From the NCBI GenBank assembly GCA_030456405.1, contig JAKDNQ010000086.1:1-8475 (forward strand): a stretch of DNA of 8,475 nt, read 5' to 3'. A model generated the notes under the pieces. It had not been told where the DNA came from. It worked only from the letters and a program-made list of their open reading frames with translations, and made no database searches. Position 1 is the stretch's first letter. Each line of letters begins with the position of its first letter. Made by a program: the position numbers and the translations under genes. The DNA comes from Nitrospira sp. (lineage in GTDB: Bacteria; Nitrospirota; Nitrospiria; Nitrospirales; Nitrospiraceae). This document shows, one piece after another, positions 4,375 to 8,475 of this stretch.

Positions 4375-5532
4375 ATGAATCGAGAATTAATTTCAGTCAT
4401 CGATGAACTTGGTCGGCAAAAGGGCATCGACAAGAGTCGGGTGATCGGGGCGATCGAAGCCGCTCTTCAAATGGCTGCGAAGAAACGGTTCGGGCAGGCT
4501 GAGAATATTCAGGTTGAGATCGACTCCAAGACCGGTGAGATCTCTGTCGTGTCAAAGAAGACCATCGTCGATGCGGTTGCCAATCCCAAGACCGAAGTGT
4601 CGCTTCAAGAGGCTCGCCAGTTCGACAGTGAAGCGGAGGTTGGTGACGAAATTGGGTCGCTCATTGAGATGAGCGATTTGGGTCGGATCGCTGCGCAAAC
4701 CGCTAAACAGGTCATCTTCCAAAAGGTCCGGGAGGCCGAATGGGAGGCGGTTCAAAAAGAATACTCTACGCGACAAGGGGATCTGGTCAACGGCATCATT
4801 CTCGGGGTGGAGCGCAGGAATTATTTAGTGGATCTGGGCAAGACGGAGGCGGTTCTGCCGGTTCAAGAGCAGATTCCGCGAGAAACGTATCGCGGTGGCG
4901 ATCGGGTGAAGGCCATGCTGTTGGAGGTGCGTCGAACGCCGAAGGATGTTCAGGTCGTCTTGACGCGGAGTCATCCACAGTTTGTGGCAAAACTTTTCGA
5001 ATTAGAAGTGCCGGAAGTGCTTGAAAAAATCGTTGAGATCAAGTCTATCGTGCGGGAACCCGGTGACCGGACGAAGATTGCCGTGACCTCTCGCGAGAAG
5101 GCGGTTGACCCGGTCGGTGCCTGTGTGGGAATCAAAGGTTCGCGAGTTCAAGCGGTGGTCCGTGAACTCCGCGGAGAGAAAATCGACATCATTACCTGGA
5201 CCTCAGACCCGCGAGTCTTCATCGCTGAGGCCTTGAACCCCGCGAGCATTGAAAAGGTCGGCGTTGACGAGGAAAAGAAATCGGCATTGGTCGTTGTGGC
5301 AGATTCCCAGCTCTCGTTGGCAATCGGGAAGAACGGCCAGAATGTGCGGCTGGCGGCTCGTCTGACGGGTTGGAAGATCGACATCATCAGCGCGACAGAA
5401 TACGAAAAAGAAAAGGCAGAGCGGGATAAAGAAATTAAAGCGGCGTTGGCGGAGGAAACCGAGGCGTTGCATCAGCAGGAAGAAGCCCGAGAGCAGGAAC
5501 TCAAAGCCCGGGCAGAGTCGGATGCCGGATAA
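4375..5532 (+). CDS. nusA: Transcription termination/antitermination factor NusA
   Basis: This 385-residue protein binds RNA polymerase and nascent RNA and tunes pausing, termination and antitermination. Domains in order: N-terminal polymerase-binding domain (1-125), S1 RNA-binding domain (about 133-200), KH1 with GIKG at 252-255, and KH2 with GKNG at 318-321. After KH2 comes a highly charged Glu/Lys-rich tail (342-385), probably helical. The two acidic repeats of E. coli NusA (495 residues) are absent, as in Bacillus and Thermotoga NusA. The ATG is preceded by GGAGAG (4362-4367). infB follows after 32 bases, without the ylxR-ylxQ pair found there in Bacillus. NusA is known to influence its own operon in E. 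coli; the leader attenuator here gives it a possible target (inference). Confidence 0.97.
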   Translation: MNRELISVIDELGRQKGIDKSRVIGAIEAALQMAAKKRFGQAENIQVEIDSKTGEISVVSKKTIVDAVANPKTEVSLQEARQFDSEAEVGDEIGSLIEMSDLGRIAAQTAKQVIFQKVREAEWEAVQKEYSTRQGDLVNGIILGVERRNYLVDLGKTEAVLPVQEQIPRETYRGGDRVKAMLLEVRRTPKDVQVVLTRSHPQFVAKLFELEVPEVLEKIVEIKSIVREPGDRTKIAVTSREKAVDPVGACVGIKGSRVQAVVRELRGEKIDIITWTSDPRVFIAEALNPASIEKVGVDEEKKSALVVVADSQLSLAIGKNGQNVRLAARLTGWKIDIISATEYEKEKAERDKEIKAALAEETEALHQQEEAREQELKARAESDAG

Positions 5533-5564
5533 ACCGGAAACAGAGGAGTGAGTGTTAATTTCTC

Positions 5565-8120
5565 ATGCGTGTGTATGCATTGGCTAAGCAACTCGGAATG
5601 GAGAACCGTGATCTCATTCCGGAACTGAAACGGATGGGGATCACGGTCGCGTCGCACAGTAGCGTGTTGGATGACGACGTGGTGCAGAAGGTCTTGGAGA
5701 AACTTGGCTCCAAGCTCAAGGCGCCGGGCAGGGAAGTGGGAGCCGATGTCGGCCGAGGTGAGCGGAGTAAGAGCGGCTTGGTATCCGACCGTACAGTGGG
5801 AGTGAAGGCCGGCTCGCCTCAGGCGTCCTCGGCGGAGGAGGCTTCCAAGTCTGATAAGCGCCGCATTCTGATCAAGCGGAAAAGAGCGGATGATGCTCCC
5901 TCCGATGGAACGTCGTCTCTGCCCGCAATTGAATCGGCAGGGGCAAGGGGAGCCCACATCGATTTACCTGTGATCAGCCCGCTGCCGCCGCATCCTCAAT
6001 CCGAGTTTCCGTCCGTGACGCATGTTGATTCGTCGGCCACACTCGACCAGCCGCATGCGATAGGAACTCTGACCCCTCCGGTTTCTGCGGCTCCTGTCAA
6101 GCTTCCTGTCGTGCCGGGCGTCGAAGCGCTCCCTGGAAAAAAGAAAGCTCTTTCCCTTGAAGAGATGCAGGCCGAGGGCTTGAAAGAGAAGGGGAAGAAA
6201 GCTCGTAAGCCTGGTCGTACGCGTGAAGAAGAAGAGCTTCGGATTCGTGATGATGCGGCCCGCTGGCAGGATCTTCGGGCCATTCCAGTGCAGCAGCGTC
6301 GAGACGACCGCAGCAAGCATGTGCATCACAGCACGCCGGGGGAAGTCACCAAGCCTCGGAGGAAAGGCTTCAAGCTGACGCCAGGCATGACGGTGAAGGA
6401 GTTTGCCGAGCTGATTGGGCAGCGCCCGGCCGATATCATGCGAAAACTCATGGATATGGGCCAGATGCTCACGTTCAATCAGACGATGAACGTGGATGCT
6501 GCCGTGATCATTGCGGAAGAGAACGGGATCAAGATCGATGTGTCGATGGAGAAGGCTGGAGAAGAGCTGTTGGATTCGGCTGTGCAGACGGAGGAAGAGG
6601 TGCAGCTTGAGCCGCGGCCGGCAGTGGTGACGATCATGGGCCATGTCGATCACGGCAAAACCTCGTTGCTCGATGCCATCAGAAAAACGAAGGTGGCGGA
6701 GGGCGAGGCCGGCGGCATCACGCAGCATATCGGCGCATACACCGTTGCGGTGCGCGAGAAACAGGTGACGTTCCTCGACACACCAGGGCACGAAGCCTTC
6801 ACCGCGATGCGGGGTCGTGGCGCCAAGATCACCGACATCGTCATTCTGGTTGTCGCTGCGGACGATGGAGTCATGCCGCAAACGATCGAAGCGATTCATC
6901 ATGCCAAAGCCGCGTCTGTGCCTATTATCGTGGCCATCAACAAGATCGATAAGCCCGGCGCGAATTCCGATCGTGTAAAGAACGCGTTGTCTGAGCATGG
7001 ACTCATCTCCGAGTCCTGGGGCGGTGACACGATCATGGTGGAGGTGTCGGCCAAAGAGAAGATCGGTCTGGACAACTTGCTGGAAATGATTCTTCTGCAA
7101 TCAGAAGTGCTGGAGCTCAAGGCCGATCCGCATCGACTCGCGAAGGGTGCCGTGGTAGAAGCCAGGTTAGAGCGGGGACGTGGCCCGGTGGCGACGGTGC
7201 TGGTTCAGAGCGGAACGCTTCGTGTCGGCGACGTGTTTGTCGTTGGGATTTTTAGCGGGAAAGTTCGTGCGTTGATCACGCATACGGGATCCAAGGTTCA
7301 AGAGGCCGGTCCTTCTATTCCGGTAGAAGTCGCCGGGCTCCCAGGCGTGCCGTCTGCCGGTGATGTGTTTCAGGTCGTCAAAGACGAGCGAGTTGCGCGA
7401 GAGATTGCAGAGGATCGAGCCCGTAAGCAGCGAACAGCAGATTTGTCCGGGTCGGCCAAGGTCACGTTGGACGATTTATTTGCCAAGATCAAGGAAGGAT
7501 CGGTCAAGGAGCTGGCACTGGTCATCAAGTCCGATGTTCAGGGGTCGGCAGAGGCATTGACGTCCGGTGTCGAAAAGCTGGCAACTGCCGCGGTCAAACT
7601 TCGCGTCATTCACAGCGGCGTCGGCGGGATTACGGAATCCGATGTGTTGTTGGCTGCTGCGTCGAATGCCATCGTTGTCGGGTTCAATGTCAGGCCGGAA
7701 CCGAAGGCTGCCGCTCTGGCGGAACAGCAAGGCATCGATATCCGCCTGTACACCATTATTTACGATGCGCTCGCCGAGATTAAGGCGGCGATGGAAGGTC
7801 TGCTTGAACCGACCCTTAAGGAACGGGCGTTGGGACGGGCCGAGGTGCGACAGGTCTTTACGGTGTCCAAGGCCGGTGTCATTGCGGGGTCCTATGTGGT
7901 GGACGGCACGATCACCCGCGCCGCTGTCGGAGTTCGGGTGCTTCGCGACAATGTGGTGGTGTATGAGGGGAAGCTCGGGTCGTTGCGTCGGTTCAAGGAC
8001 GACGTCCGTGAAGTGCAACAGGGCTATGAATGCGGAATCAGCGTCGAGAATTTCAACGATGTCAAGGCTGGAGACATTATCGAAGCCTATGCGATCGACA
8101 AGATTGCTGCGAAGCTCTGA
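5565..8120 (+). CDS. infB: Translation initiation factor IF-2
   Basis: This 851-residue GTPase places formyl-Met-tRNA on the 30S subunit and promotes subunit joining. It starts with an IF2_N domain (1-50, [11 protein letters not shown]). A low-complexity Pro/Ser/Lys linker (about 52-265) and a second IF2_N domain (269-325) follow. The G domain is complete: G1 GHVDHGKT (359-366, Lys365), G2 Thr386 in GGIT, G3 DTPGH (405-409), G4 NKID (459-462), G5 SAK (495-497). Domains II, III and the tRNA-binding domain IV fill about 520-851. Length is close to E. coli IF2 (890). ATG 5565 is the only sensible start because a stop lies 9 bases upstream in frame; GAGGAG (5543-5548) is 16 bases away, unusually far. 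A long minus-strand open frame across 5964-7100 is a shadow of this GC-rich gene. Confidence 0.98.
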   Translation: MRVYALAKQLGMENRDLIPELKRMGITVASHSSVLDDDVVQKVLEKLGSKLKAPGREVGADVGRGERSKSGLVSDRTVGVKAGSPQASSAEEASKSDKRRILIKRKRADDAPSDGTSSLPAIESAGARGAHIDLPVISPLPPHPQSEFPSVTHVDSSATLDQPHAIGTLTPPVSAAPVKLPVVPGVEALPGKKKALSLEEMQAEGLKEKGKKARKPGRTREEEELRIRDDAARWQDLRAIPVQQRRDDRSKHVHHSTPGEVTKPRRKGFKLTPGMTVKEFAELIGQRPADIMRKLMDMGQMLTFNQTMNVDAAVIIAEENGIKIDVSMEKAGEELLDSAVQTEEEVQLEPRPAVVTIMGHVDHGKTSLLDAIRKTKVAEGEAGGITQHIGAYTVAVREKQVTFLDTPGHEAFTAMRGRGAKITDIVILVVAADDGVMPQTIEAIHHAKAASVPIIVAINKIDKPGANSDRVKNALSEHGLISESWGGDTIMVEVSAKEKIGLDNLLEMILLQSEVLELKADPHRLAKGAVVEARLERGRGPVATVLVQSGTLRVGDVFVVGIFSGKVRALITHTGSKVQEAGPSIPVEVAGLPGVPSAGDVFQVVKDERVAREIAEDRARKQRTADLSGSAKVTLDDLFAKIKEGSVKELALVIKSDVQGSAEALTSGVEKLATAAVKLRVIHSGVGGITESDVLLAAASNAIVVGFNVRPEPKAAALAEQQGIDIRLYTIIYDALAEIKAAMEGLLEPTLKERALGRAEVRQVFTVSKAGVIAGSYVVDGTITRAAVGVRVLRDNVVVYEGKLGSLRRFKDDVREVQQGYECGISVENFNDVKAGDIIEAYAIDKIAAKL

Positions 8121-8136
8121 GACGTGAGTTTGCGCT

Positions 8137-8424
8137 GTGGGTATGATCGTTGGTCTCTGTACGGTCGAGCTCTTCATCCCGGGAAGTCAGTCGCTAAAAG
8201 ATAAGCGGCAGGTGCTGTTGAGCCTCAAAGATCGATTACGGGGGCAGTTCAATCTCTCCGTTGCCGAGGTGGACGGGCAGGATCTGTGGCAAAAGGCTGT
8301 CTTGGGGATTGCGTGCGTGGCTAACGAAGGGCGGTATGTCAACCAAGTTTGCGACCAGGCATTGAATCTGATTCGGAATGTTCCCGCTGTAGAAATTGTC
8401 CAGTCTCGAGTGGAACTGTTGTGA
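8137..8424 (+). CDS. ylxP: DUF503 family protein (YlxP-like)
   Basis: This 95-residue small protein has the DUF503 pattern: MIVGLCTVELFIPGSQSLKDKRQVL at the N-terminus (the SLKDKR core at 19-24), SVAEVDGQDLWQKAVLGIACVAN in the middle (41-63), and a helix ending in VQSRVELL. The family is almost always found between infB and rbfA, as here, and is thought to work with ribosome assembly or translation; its exact role is not settled. The start could be GTG 8137 or ATG 8143; neither has a clear Shine-Dalgarno sequence. With the infB stop only 16 bases upstream, translational coupling is likely. Confidence 0.9.
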   Translation: MGMIVGLCTVELFIPGSQSLKDKRQVLLSLKDRLRGQFNLSVAEVDGQDLWQKAVLGIACVANEGRYVNQVCDQALNLIRNVPAVEIVQSRVELL

Positions 8425-8452
8425 CAGCGATATGCTCAGTAGGATGCTCAAA

Positions 8453-8475
8453 ATGGCCGCCCAGCAAGGCCGCAG
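8453..8475 (+). CDS. Start of next operon gene, probably rbfA (cut by window edge)
   Basis: An open frame begins with ATG 8453 (MAAQQGR) with AGGA (8441-8444) 8 bases before it and runs off the right edge. In-frame ATGs at 8432 and 8444 are alternatives. Seven residues cannot identify a family. Position after a DUF503 gene in a rimP-nusA-infB operon makes the 30S-binding factor RbfA the best guess, purely from known gene order. Confidence 0.4.

Noticed and set aside
5964..7100. Long minus-strand open frame of 378 codons
   Set aside because: It lies wholly antisense to infB, its product is rich in His/Arg with no family pattern, and it is explained by codon bias of the GC-rich plus-strand gene.
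7476..8177. Minus-strand open frame of 233 codons across the infB end and DUF503 start
   Set aside because: Antisense shadow of two well-supported genes, with no recognisable domain.
1..8475. Mobile element, CRISPR array, tRNA, rRNA or phage signature
   Set aside because: No terminal repeats, transposase, repeat-spacer arrays, cloverleaf or integrase-like sequence was seen; content is core chromosomal genes.

Overview
The window is ordinary bacterial chromosome with moderately high GC. It looks like a Nitrospira-type member of the Nitrospirota. That placement is inferred from the gene mix (secreted copper protein, Chromatium-type 2[4Fe-4S] ferredoxin, rimP-nusA-infB-DUF503 order), not from a marker gene search.

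Layout: (1) Bases 1-120 are the 3' end of a gene whose last 39 residues resemble spermidine-synthase-like proteins. (2) Bases 385-864 encode an exported single-domain cupredoxin with an unusual Cys-x2-His-x2-His copper loop. (3) Bases 892-1026 form an almost continuous run of three hairpins between convergent genes. (4) Bases 1044-1391 on the minus strand encode a Chromatium-type ferredoxin with its own sigma70-like promoter. (5) Bases 1605-3707 hold four co-directional genes: a membrane-anchored DUF192 protein, a small Rieske ferredoxin, a chagasin/I42-like protein and a D-amino-acid transaminase. The first has a leader that can hide its ribosome binding site; the last two are only 2 bases apart. 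(6) From base 3714 a new promoter and an immediate intrinsic terminator/attenuator precede the conserved transcription-translation operon rimP-nusA-infB-DUF503. The first bases of a further gene, probably rbfA, run off the right edge.

How they work together: RimP (30S maturation), NusA (elongation, termination and antitermination), IF2 (initiator tRNA delivery) and probably RbfA form the classic ribosome-assembly and gene-expression operon. YlxR and YlxQ, found between nusA and infB in Bacillus, are absent here. The redox proteins (cupredoxin, 2[4Fe-4S] ferredoxin, Rieske ferredoxin) are separate small electron carriers whose partners are not in the window.

I see no transposon, CRISPR array, tRNA, rRNA or clearly new multi-gene system. 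The best leads are the copper-site change in the cupredoxin, the attenuator at the very 5' end of the rimP transcript, the leader fold before the DUF192 gene, the missing family methionines in that DUF192 protein, and the long insertion in the ferredoxin.
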